A stretch of DNA of 64,000 nucleotides. It comes from Vibrio tubiashii ATCC 19109 (GTDB lineage Bacteria > Pseudomonadota > Gammaproteobacteria > Enterobacterales > Vibrionaceae). Position numbers and translations under genes: made by a program. The first letter of the stretch is position 1. The number at the start of each line of letters is the position of its first letter. Location of the stretch: the NCBI RefSeq assembly GCF_000772105.1, contig NZ_CP009354.1:2604001-2668000 (forward strand). Reading direction: 5' to 3'. The notes beneath the pieces were generated by a model. The model worked only from the letters and a program-made list of their open reading frames with translations. It was not told where the DNA came from and searched no databases. Of the stretch, positions 26,504-33,973 are shown in pieces.

Positions 26504-27934
26504 TTAATCTTTTTTGCTCTGATCCCAGATACCATCCTCAAGTTGAGACTTCAGCTCTGGGAAATCGTTTGAATCAAACGTCGGCACTTTACCTTCGTCT
26601 AGCTGACGGTTGTAGTCTTTCGCTAGTTTAATAACGATGCCTGATAGCAGAATAATCGCCACCAAGTTAACAATCGCCATTAGACCCATAGAAACGTCTG
26701 CTAGAGCCCATACAACTGGTAGAGAAGCCACGGCACCAAACATCACCATACCCAAAACGATGATGCGGAAGATACCAAGACCCGCTTTGTGGTTGTGCTC
26801 TAAGAAGATTAGGTTGGTTTCTGCGTAAGAGTAGTTAGCAATGATGGAGGTAAAGGCAAAGAAGAAGATCGCCACTGCAACAAAAATACCGCCCCACTCA
26901 CCGACTTGAGAACTCAAAGCCGTTTGCGTTAGTTCGATACCTGTTACTTCACCGTGTGGTACATATTCACCTGACATTAGGATGATAGCCACGGTTGCTG
27001 AACAGATAACGATAGTATCCATGAACACACCTAACATCTGCACGTAACCTTGTGATGCCGGGTGTGGAGGATATGGCGTCGCAGAAGCTGCTGCGTTCGG
27101 TGCTGAACCCATACCTGCCTCGTTTGAGAATAGACCGCGCTTAATACCGTTGATCATCGCCTGCGCGATTGCATAGCCAAGACCACCAGCGGCCGCTTCT
27201 TGCAGGCCAAACGCACTCTTAAAGATCAGAGTAAGAACGGCTGGAAGCTTCTCTAGGTTGGTCAGCATGACGAACATTGCTAGTAGTAAGTAAGCCAGTG
27301 CCATTAGCGGAACAACCAGCTCAGCCACTCTAGCAATACGCTTGATACCACCAAAAATCACGATCGATGAAAGCAACACGACTGCGATACCTACGTAGGT
27401 ATCTTCCCAACCGAAGGCATTGTTCATCGCATTAGCAATTGAGTTAGCTTGTACTGCATTGAAAACAAGGCCAAAAGCGATAATTAGGAATACTGAGAAC
27501 AGTACGCCCATCCAACGCATACCTAGACCTTTCTCCATGTAGTACGCTGGGCCACCACGGTAGTTGCCATCATCATCTTTGGTTTTGTACAGCTGCGCTA
27601 AGGTACTTTCGGCGAATGATGTTGCCATACCTAACATAGCAATTAGCCACATCCAAAAAATGGCGCCTGGGCCACCCGCGGTCAGAGCGACAGCAACACC
27701 TGCCATGTTACCAGTACCGACACGTGCAGCTAAGCTTGTACAAAGTGCTTGGAAAGAAGAGATACCAGCTTTATCTGCTTTGCGGCTGTTTTTTAGAACA
27801 GAGAACATATGGCCAAAGTGGCGGAACTGAATAAAGCCCAAACGGACTGTAAAGTAGATTCCCACACCGACCAGAAGGTAAACAAGAATAGAACCCCATA
27901 GAAGGTCATTCATTAAATTGATTAAGTCTGTCAT
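26504..27934 (-). CDS. alanine/glycine:sodium symporter (AGCS family)
   Basis: Inner-membrane Na+-coupled amino acid importer. From the ATG at 27934 the protein has 476 residues (MTDLINLMNDLLWGSILVYLLVG), preceded by GAGGATGTT; a longer frame reaching 28006 lacks an SD. Family markers are SSFQALCTSLAARVGTGNMAGVA near residue 58, GGPGAIFWMWLIAMLGMATSFAESTLAQ near 83-110, and FSNEAGMGSAPNAAASA near 278. About 10 membrane segments. I looked for a glycine riboswitch upstream, as found for some Vibrio members, and saw none. Confidence 0.93.
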   Translation of the reverse strand: MTDLINLMNDLLWGSILVYLLVGVGIYFTVRLGFIQFRHFGHMFSVLKNSRKADKAGISSFQALCTSLAARVGTGNMAGVAVALTAGGPGAIFWMWLIAMLGMATSFAESTLAQLYKTKDDDGNYRGGPAYYMEKGLGMRWMGVLFSVFLIIAFGLVFNAVQANSIANAMNNAFGWEDTYVGIAVVLLSSIVIFGGIKRIARVAELVVPLMALAYLLLAMFVMLTNLEKLPAVLTLIFKSAFGLQEAAAGGLGYAIAQAMINGIKRGLFSNEAGMGSAPNAAASATPYPPHPASQGYVQMLGVFMDTIVICSATVAIILMSGEYVPHGEVTGIELTQTALSSQVGEWGGIFVAVAIFFFAFTSIIANYSYAETNLIFLEHNHKAGLGIFRIIVLGMVMFGAVASLPVVWALADVSMGLMAIVNLVAIILLSGIVIKLAKDYNRQLDEGKVPTFDSNDFPELKSQLEDGIWDQSKKD

Positions 27935-28641
27935 AACATCCTCATAGTGAGTTTTCGCTGACCTCTGCGTCCAAGCCATCCATCTAACTGCTCGACTAAG
28001 TGTCAAGATTGCTTAGCATTGATTTTGTTGTTTTATGCAGTTTAGACCTGTAAAACTCGCTTCGTGCTTCCATTTTACGTGTCAGCGTATTTTTTGACGG
28101 GCGGATAATGCAGTGAAGATGTGGAAAAATCAATATGAAAATAACTGCGTATAATTGTTATTTTTCACCATATCATCACCACCAATTAACACGCAACAAC
28201 ACAAAAAACCAACAAACAACAAACAAACAATAAAAGAGATTACAACATCACGCACATTACGAAACATAATTTCATATGCGTCGCTAACCAATCGAATCCC
28301 CTTGCTAGATAAGGTGTCAAACCTCAATTACAGAACCAATGCCTGTAAAATAGGCTAACTTGATGACCAAGGATGCTCGCCTGATTGAATATCCACAATA
28401 GTGATAGTGATGTGCACACTGAGTTAACATTCTCAAATGTTCAATTTAATCGTTTCCGTCAGTTCAAGTGTTCAAAAAAGCGCCAATCCGATAGCAAAAA
28501 TTTGTGACTTGCTCGCACAATATGCGTAAAAACTTCATTGAAACGTAACAAATGAGAAACGAATCAAAGTTACTGTTGTTTTGAATATGGTATTAAAAAC
28601 CTACCCCATTTAGAGGGATAAAAATCATAAAGAGGTAGCTT
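27935..28641. other. intergenic region between the AGCS gene and the DUF3545 gene
   Basis: About 700 bp without a supported gene, holding divergent promoters for the symporter (minus) and the DUF3545 gene (plus). A stretch at about 28186-28232 is almost purely A and C on the plus strand with ACAA/AACA repeats. A 65-codon minus-strand frame across it (28130-28327) is rejected as an artefact of this composition. Confidence 0.55.
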
Positions 28642-28824
28642 ATGGAAGGCTTAAACTTTGAAGAACTATTGGAACAGGACTTTCCCAAAGGACGCACGGC
28701 TCGTTCGAAACCCGTGAAGCGCAAATGGCGCGAAATTGAGGCGATAAAAGACCGTCAGCGCCTTCAAAAAGAGCTGATGGACATGGATATCGGCTTTGAT
28801 GATCTAGATAAACTCGAATACTAA
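28642..28824 (+). CDS. DUF3545 family small protein
   Basis: A 60-residue acidic/basic protein, MEGLNFEELLEQDFPKGRT followed by ARSKPVKRKWREIEAIKDRQ and a tail of acidic helix MDMDIGFDDLDKLEY. It matches DUF3545, found in vibrios and relatives; function unknown. No membrane segment. SD AAGAGGTAGCTT. It has its own terminator and is monocistronic. Confidence 0.85.
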   Translation: MEGLNFEELLEQDFPKGRTARSKPVKRKWREIEAIKDRQRLQKELMDMDIGFDDLDKLEY

Positions 28825-28856
28825 AAAAAGAGGCGATTGTTCGCCTCTTTTTTGTT
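28824..28856. terminator. bidirectional terminator between the DUF3545 and hemerythrin genes
   Basis: AAAAAGAGGCGA and TCGCCTCTTTTT form a 12-bp stem flanked by long A and T runs, between two convergent genes. Confidence 0.88.
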
Positions 28857-28860
28857 TTCG

Positions 28861-29412
28861 CTAGATACATTCATGCTCAGTTTGGTGGACTCGCTCCGCT
28901 AGCTGAGCATATTGCTCTGCGATTGTTTCACCGAACACTGGGTCGTCTTCACAAACGCTCCATTGCTCTTCTACTGCTTGCCAATCTTTGACCGTGAACT
29001 TCTCTATTAAATAAGGAAAGACACGTTGTTCCTCGGTCTCAAGGTGGCGCTTCTGTGCTTCTAAAAACTGCTCAAGTTGTTCGATAAACATATCTTGTGG
29101 AACAACCGCATCTTGCAGCACCATATCTACCACGTTTAAAAAGCCATGAGTCTTTTCCGATAGGGTCTGATGCTCAAGCTCTAGATTATCAATCTCATGG
29201 TGGTGACCATAGTGCTCAAGATAATAGCGGTAAAGGATGTCCTCTTTAGGATGGTGCACTTTTTCAGAATGATTGGCGAGATAATCGACCAGCTCTCTAA
29301 GCACACCATAATTCACCTGACGCTCACTCTTGAGCATCGTAAGTTTATGGCGTAACACGGCTAATAAACGCACCATATAACCGTGCTCACGCCTAATCCT
29401 TTCAATCATCAT
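28861..29412 (-). CDS. hemerythrin-like domain protein
   Basis: A 183-residue four-helix-bundle protein with the His/Glu pattern of hemerythrin HHE domains: RREHGYMVRLL near residue 7, HSEKVHHPKEDILYRYYLEHYGHHHE near 50-75, ELEHQTLSEKTHG near 82, and RHLETEEQRVFPYLIEKF near 130. It likely binds a di-iron centre; roles in the family include O2/NO sensing or repair of iron centres. I start at the ATG at 29412, with AAGGAG 7 nt before it, and not at the GTG six codons upstream. No DNA-binding or signalling domain is attached. Confidence 0.88.
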   Translation of the reverse strand: MMIERIRREHGYMVRLLAVLRHKLTMLKSERQVNYGVLRELVDYLANHSEKVHHPKEDILYRYYLEHYGHHHEIDNLELEHQTLSEKTHGFLNVVDMVLQDAVVPQDMFIEQLEQFLEAQKRHLETEEQRVFPYLIEKFTVKDWQAVEEQWSVCEDDPVFGETIAEQYAQLAERVHQTEHECI

Positions 29413-29512
29413 AGCGTTTCTCCTTAACACCTACTTTTATTAAGTGTATAAGAGATACTACTGATGTGCTTTGAGCTTGTTCGAAAATTAGGCAAACATC
29501 ATAGAAAGCGAG

Positions 29513-30199
29513 TTACCCTTCTATATGTAAAGGCAGTCGCCATTCAATGATTGATTTACCTTGTTGCTGCAAAATTTGATTGGTCTGCGAAAAATGACGA
29601 CAACCAAAGAAACCTCTGTGAGCAGAGAGTGGAGAAGGATGAGGACCTGCAAGTACAAAGTGTTTGTCGCGATCGATAAAGCGCCCTTTTTTCTGTGCAT
29701 GCGCTCCCCAAAGTAAAAACACCACGCCCGATTGGTGCTGATTAAGCGCTTCAATCACTTTATCAGTAAAGGTTTCCCAGCCTGTTTTAGAATGTGAGTG
29801 CGCTTTGCCCTGCTCTACGGTCAAGACAGTATTCAACAACAGCACCCCTTGCTCAGCCCAACTTTGTAAATAGCCGTGCTGCGGAATTTGAAAGCCTTCA
29901 ATATCTTGTGCGAGTTCTTTGTACATATTGACCAAAGATGGTGGCGTCTTAACACCAGGTAGAACCGAGAAACAGAGCCCATGCGCTTGATTTGGGCCGT
30001 GATAAGGATCTTGGCCGATGATTACGACCTTTACGTCTCCAAACTCAGTGGCACGAAACGCATTAAAGACATCTTTCGCAGGCGGGTAAACGACCTTACC
30101 AGCAGCTCTTTCTTGCTCAACAAACGCCAGAGTTTGCTGAAAGTATTCCTGCTGTTTTTCCGCTCCAATAACATCTTGCCAAGTTAAAGACGCACCCAT
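29513..30199 (-). CDS. ung: uracil-DNA glycosylase
   Basis: Base-excision repair enzyme that removes uracil from DNA. 228 residues. The water-activating loop GQDPYHG with catalytic Asp is near residue 62, [17 protein letters not shown] near 120 and the DNA-intercalating [17 protein letters not shown] near 187. Full length and intact. It lies just downstream of the disrupted nfo gene on the same strand, so two steps of the same repair pathway are adjacent, one with a lesion. Confidence 0.96.
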   Translation of the reverse strand: MGASLTWQDVIGAEKQQEYFQQTLAFVEQERAAGKVVYPPAKDVFNAFRATEFGDVKVVIIGQDPYHGPNQAHGLCFSVLPGVKTPPSLVNMYKELAQDIEGFQIPQHGYLQSWAEQGVLLLNTVLTVEQGKAHSHSKTGWETFTDKVIEALNQHQSGVVFLLWGAHAQKKGRFIDRDKHFVLAGPHPSPLSAHRGFFGCRHFSQTNQILQQQGKSIIEWRLPLHIEG

Positions 30200-30452
30200 G
30201 TTCTGTTCCTCTTACTGTATGCCAGCCTCGATTTTGGCAGAATATGTAAAAGGAACAAGGTATTTAGAGCTAAATTAACTAGTTTCTCTGTGGGGTGCGA
30301 TAGTGACCTTGACCGGTAATGTGGCGATTCGGCGCAGGTAAGCGCGCTGGGCGTACACTAATATTTCGGTATGAATATGGCATAGTGGCATCCTCATATT
30401 ATCAACTTCATTAATGACTATGAAAAATTGATGCCACCTTTTACTTAGATAG
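30200..30452. other. gap between ung and nfo
   Basis: 253 bp with no firm gene. An inverted pair GTGGCATC/GATGCCAC (about 30385-30392 and 30429-30436) lies just downstream of nfo. A 34-codon minus-strand frame (30279-30383, MPYSYRNISVRPARLPAPNR...) begins 8 nt after GAGG. An overlapping frame, also open, covers the same bases. I cannot decide whether either is expressed. Confidence 0.4.
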
Positions 30453-31337
30453 CTATTCTGCTTGCGCTTGTGCGTGAAAAGCACGTAATTGATCGATCTC
30501 ATCAGGCCAAAGCTCAGGCTCAATTGTTTCTAAGATCAATGGGATAGAATCAAAACGAGGATCTTTTGCGATGTACTCAAAACAGTCCCAACCAATCTCT
30601 CCTTTACCTAGTGCGTGGTGCCTATCGACCTTGCCGCCTAAGGCAATCTTTGAGTCGTTAATGTGCATTGCCCTTAAATAATGCATACCGACAACTCGGT
30701 CGAACTCAGCAAATGTTGCCTCGCAGGCATCAAAGCTGCTCAAGTCATAGCCTGCGGCAAAGGTATGGCAAGTATCAATGCAAACACCGACGCGAGACTT
30801 ATCCTCTACCTGCTCGATAATCTCCGCCAGATGTTCAAATCGCCAACCAAGATTCGTTCCCTGTCCTGCGGTGTTCTCAATCACAACAATAACATTAGGC
30901 ACCGCTTGATGGGCAAGATTAATCGACTCCGCTATTCGCGCTAAGCACTCTTTCTCAGATATCTTCTTTAAATGACTCCCAGGATGAAAATTGAGCAGGG
31001 TTAAACCCAACTAATTACACCTTTCCATTTCATCTATAAAAGCCGCGCGAGACTTGGCTAGTTTCTCTTCTTCGGGAGCACCAAGGTTAATGAGGTAGGA
31101 ATCGTGCGGAAGTATCTGCTCACTACTGAAACCTAACATTTGGCAATTTGCCCGAAATGCTCGGATGGTTTTTTCTTCTAACGGTTTTGCCACCCATTGG
31201 CGTTGATTTTTAGTAAATAAAGCAAACGCATTCGCGCCAATTTCTCTCGCTCTTAGCGGCGCTTGATCGACACCACCAGCAGCAGAAACATGGGCACCAA
31301 TATACTTATTACCAAACTGATTTTTACGCATTGTCAT
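30453..31337 (-). pseudogene. nfo: endonuclease IV interrupted by an in-frame amber codon
   Basis: Endonuclease IV cuts DNA at abasic sites and removes 3' blocks using a trinuclear zinc site. The frame is continuous from 31337 to 30453 (295 codons) except for a TAG at 31011-31013. The first part ends [11 protein letters not shown] and the second resumes [17 protein letters not shown]; in E. coli the same stretch reads [24 protein letters not shown], so TAG stands where Gln is expected, one C-to-T change from CAG. All metal-ligand motifs survive: HDSYL before the stop; NFHPGSH, VIENTAG, CIDTCH, MHINDSK, VDRHH and LETIEPE after it. The TTG immediately after the stop could restart translation, but neither half has the complete site. 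Confidence 0.9.
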
Positions 31338-31407
31338 TTAATCACTTTATACTTTCAGACTATGAACCTATTTACAGTCACTTAGATGACCAAGTTCAAT
31401 TTTTAGT

Positions 31408-31439
31408 CTCATTTTGTAGTAAAATTACAACAAAATGAG
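31408..31439. promoter_or_regulatory. 32-bp near-perfect palindrome upstream of grcA
   Basis: CTCATTTTGT and ACAAAATGAG frame an inner GTAA-AA-TTAC; only the two A positions flanking the inner stem fail to pair. It lies about 250 bp before the grcA start and 70 bp before the nfo start on the other strand. It may be an operator or a terminator-like hairpin. Confidence 0.5.
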
Positions 31440-31552
31440 TTATTAAATATTTTTTATATTATCAAATATATTGTAACTATATTGTTTTCAAAGATTTTAT
31501 TGATTTAGAACAAGAAAATAACCTTTAGAAAATTGATGTTTTTGGTTGTTTT

Positions 31553-31602
31553 TTGACTTAAATCAATATTATCATAAGGGATATTCGCTATATAATACGT
31601 AG
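31553..31602 (+). promoter_or_regulatory. FNR-dependent promoter of grcA
   Basis: TTGACTTAAATCAA (31553-31566) matches the FNR box TTGAT-N4-ATCAA with one mismatch. A perfect TATAAT at 31591-31596 follows, so the box is centred near -42 of a start around 31602: a class II FNR activator arrangement. E. coli grcA (yfiD) is a well-known FNR-activated gene with the same geometry. Confidence 0.8.
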
Positions 31603-31660
31603 CTCAATAAAATTCGAAAATTAACACCAATAAACCACTAAAGTGGACTAGGAGATAGTG

Positions 31661-32038
31661 ATGATCCAAGGTATTCAAATTACAAAAGCAGCTAACGACG
31701 ATCTACTGAACTCAATCTGGCTTCTAGACAGCGAGAAGAACGAAGCGCGTTGTGTAGCAGCGAACTCTGGCTTCGAAGCTGATCAAGTTGTTGCGATCAA
31801 CGAGCTAGGCGAATACGAAAGCCGTGAAGTTGCTATCGAAACAGCACCACGTATCGAAGGCGGTCAGCACCTAAACGTGAACGTTCTTAAGCGTGAAACT
31901 CTAGAAGACGCAGTGGCTAACCCAGAAAACTACCCTCAGCTAACTATCCGCGTTTCTGGCTATGCAGTACGTTTCAACTCTCTAACTCAAGAGCAGCAAC
32001 GCGACGTAATCGCACGTACTTTTACTGAGTCTCTATAA
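31661..32038 (+). CDS. grcA: autonomous glycyl radical cofactor GrcA
   Basis: A 125-residue spare C-terminal glycyl radical domain that rescues oxygen-damaged pyruvate formate-lyase. The radical-bearing signature [21 protein letters not shown] is at residues 98-118, with the radical glycine in SGYA. The N-terminus [25 protein letters not shown] matches the family; a GTG one codon earlier is ignored. GGAGATAGTG gives the SD. Codon use is strongly biased, indicating high expression. The FNR promoter fits its anaerobic role. Confidence 0.96.
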   Translation: MIQGIQITKAANDDLLNSIWLLDSEKNEARCVAANSGFEADQVVAINELGEYESREVAIETAPRIEGGQHLNVNVLKRETLEDAVANPENYPQLTIRVSGYAVRFNSLTQEQQRDVIARTFTESL

Positions 32039-32056
32039 TTCTCAGATAATCGATTT

Positions 32057-32088
32057 TAAAAGCGGCGCTCATTGAGCGCCGCTTTTTT
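32057..32088 (+). terminator. rho-independent terminator of grcA
   Basis: AAAAGCGGCGCTC, a short ATT loop and GAGCGCCGCTTTTTT: 10 or more G/C-rich pairs followed by a U tract. Confidence 0.92.
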
Positions 32089-32134
32089 ATTGGGTACAGT
32101 ATCACACCTGTTCGACTCTTAGGGATACGATGAC

Positions 32135-33001
32135 ATGCTGTTAGAAGGTATAGAAACACTGTTAGCGCTCAGTAAGGCCAAAACCATGAGCCGTACTGGT
32201 AGCCAACTCTATATCAGTCAATCAGCGGTCAGCAAACGCATTGCCAACCTTGAGAAGAAACTAGGTAAAAAGCTGATTGTTCCAGATGGAAGGAATGTTC
32301 AGCTGACACAAGATGCGCTCAATCTTATCGAGAGTATTGGCCCCACCTTCAATGAACTGAGAGGGCGTATCTATGAGCAGCAATCAATGGAGGAGCAGAG
32401 CACAATAAGCGTCGATTGCTCTGAAACGTTAGTTGCCAGTTACCTTGCGGATATCCTTGGCGAACACTTTAAAACCGATCCTTACATTCGCATCACCACC
32501 AATCATACACCGCGTATCGTTGAGCATGTTCAGTCTGGCAAAGCGCACTTAGGTATATGCGCGGGTTTGCTTCCTCCGCAGCATGGACTCAAAACATTTC
32601 ACCTAGTTGACGAGCCGTTTTTTATTGTCGCCGATACGCCTCTTAAGCAGCTGCCGAGCAAGATCATTACCAATGATCTTGCCAATACCGCCAACACCTA
32701 TCAGCTAAAGATCCTCAAAAATCTGGCTATGACACCAGTGATGGAGATGGACTCTTATGCTGCGGCAGCCCAGCTTGCCCTTTCTGGCATTGCCCCTGCT
32801 TTGGTGCCCTTATCCGTCATCCAAACGCTAAAGATCGAGCAACAGCATTACCATCACTTTGAGCAGTTGCAGCCACTCTATCGCCCGCTGCATGTATGCC
32901 TGCGCGCATCTTCGTATAAGAATCAACGAATCAAAGCCCTAGTTGATAAAGTGGTTGCTTCGGTAGCTAAGTCAGCAAATACATCACCTAATACTCACTA
33001 A
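32135..33001 (+). CDS. LysR family transcriptional regulator
   Basis: A 288-residue LysR-type regulator. The N-terminal winged helix (about residues 1-60) has MLLEGIETLLALSKAKTMSRTGSQLYISQSAVSKRIANLEKKLGKKLI split over 1-48, with Q-S-A-V-S-K-R-I recognition helix. The effector domain follows from about residue 88 (TISVDCSETLVASYLADILGEHF). It is convergent with the TSUP permease gene, with only 8 bp between them. The target is not evident; usual divergent-target logic does not apply because its upstream neighbour grcA is codirectional. Confidence 0.85.
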   Translation: MLLEGIETLLALSKAKTMSRTGSQLYISQSAVSKRIANLEKKLGKKLIVPDGRNVQLTQDALNLIESIGPTFNELRGRIYEQQSMEEQSTISVDCSETLVASYLADILGEHFKTDPYIRITTNHTPRIVEHVQSGKAHLGICAGLLPPQHGLKTFHLVDEPFFIVADTPLKQLPSKIITNDLANTANTYQLKILKNLAMTPVMEMDSYAAAAQLALSGIAPALVPLSVIQTLKIEQQHYHHFEQLQPLYRPLHVCLRASSYKNQRIKALVDKVVASVAKSANTSPNTH

Positions 33002-33009
33002 CTAAAACA

Positions 33010-33792
33010 CTAAGCAATAAAAGAGAGTAACCACTGTGAATGCTCTTGCCACAATAACTTTGCTGCCATCAGTATCGACATCGTAATCACCAATGGGCGA
33101 ATCCATTGCTGTCCTTTAGTCACCACAACTTTAGCGCCGAGCCGCGCCCCAATGAATCCGCCGACGGCCATCACAAGCCCCAACTCCCAAATCGGCAATC
33201 CGGCAAAAATAAAGAACAGCAGCGCCGCAATGTTAGAGGTGAAGTTAAGTACCTTAGTACGCGCTGTCGCATCCACCAGCGAGAAGTGACCTAGTGCAAC
33301 AAAACAGACAGTGAATATTGACCCAGTGCCCGGGCCAAAGAAGCCGTCATAAAAGCCGACACCTCCACCAACCGAGAAAGCAAACATGGCTTCAGATAGC
33401 TTTGCCTCACCTTTATGTTGTTTCGCTTTAGGCATCATTAGGAAATAGAGCGAGATAGCAACCAACAAAATCGGAATTAGACTCGTCAGTACCCCAGCGT
33501 CTATGTACTGGACGGCTTCTGCACCCACCGCCGAGCCAATAAAAGTACAAACGATCGCAAGGCGCATCTCTTTAATGCTGACAATACCATTGCACACGAA
33601 ATACCAACTGGCAGAAAAGCTGCCAAACGAACTCTGCAGCTTGTTTGTCGCGAGCGCCTGAGTCGGAGGGACACCAGCCGCGAGAAGCGCGGGCAGAGTA
33701 AGTAGCCCCCCTCCCCCAGCCATGGCATCAATGAATCCCGCTGCGGTCGCCACGAAGAAAAGTATCGTCAGTATTTCGAGTGTCAGTTCCAT
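33010..33792 (-). CDS. yfcA: TSUP (TauE/SafE) family permease, YfcA-like
   Basis: A 260-residue inner-membrane protein of the TSUP/TauE family, members of which move sulfur-containing or other small anions. It has about 7-8 hydrophobic segments. The duplicated motifs are visible: FIDAMAGGGGLLTLPALLAAGVPPTQALATNKLQSS near residue 18-52 and VGFYDGFFGPGTGSIFTVCFVALG near 145-168. Closely resembles E. coli YfcA in both. I use the ATG at 33792; an in-frame TTG two codons upstream is the other option. Substrate unknown. Confidence 0.85.
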   Translation of the reverse strand: MELTLEILTILFFVATAAGFIDAMAGGGGLLTLPALLAAGVPPTQALATNKLQSSFGSFSASWYFVCNGIVSIKEMRLAIVCTFIGSAVGAEAVQYIDAGVLTSLIPILLVAISLYFLMMPKAKQHKGEAKLSEAMFAFSVGGGVGFYDGFFGPGTGSIFTVCFVALGHFSLVDATARTKVLNFTSNIAALLFFIFAGLPIWELGLVMAVGGFIGARLGAKVVVTKGQQWIRPLVITMSILMAAKLLWQEHSQWLLSFIA

Positions 33793-33898
33793 TCTCAATC
33801 AATCGGTTATCAGTTTCTATCAGCCAAAATATCACTAAGTTAATAATTCTCTTAGAGAAAGATTAGACTTTAATTCATTCTAATTATTCATCGATAAG

Positions 33899-33931
33899 AG
33901 TAAAAAAAGCCCACTCAAATGAGTGGGCGAT
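33899..33931 (-). terminator. rho-independent terminator of carAB
   Basis: GCCCACTC, an AAAT/ATTT loop and GAGTGGGC. On the minus strand it is followed by a run of seven U. It lies about 45 nt after the carB stop. Confidence 0.88.
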
Positions 33932-33973
33932 GAGTTTGTCATATAAGCTCTCAGTTGAGCTTACTGATTTTTA

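Larger units (their letters stand above)
31338..31660. other. nfo/grcA divergent region
   Basis: About 320 bp, very A/T-rich. It contains a 32-bp near-perfect palindrome (31408-31439) and the FNR-type promoter of grcA (31553-31602). No gene is seen. Confidence 0.7.

Noticed and set aside
27935..28130. Glycine riboswitch upstream of the alanine/glycine symporter gene
   Set aside because: Some Vibrio symporter genes have one, so I looked for its paired aptamer core motifs; none is visible.
28130..28327. 65-codon minus-strand frame with a hydrophobic stretch upstream of the AGCS symporter gene
   Set aside because: It lies over the A/C-only tract, which by itself translates into Phe/Cys/Val/Leu runs; no ribosome binding site and no family resemblance.
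30279..30523. Two overlapping short minus-strand frames between ung and nfo
   Set aside because: One has a plausible SD and ATG but only 34 codons; the other runs into nfo. They use different frames of the same bases and neither resembles a known family, so I list the region only as undecided.
30453..31337. Two separate genes in place of a broken nfo
   Set aside because: The halves are in the same frame, directly abutting, and together make one standard endonuclease IV with zinc ligands divided between them.
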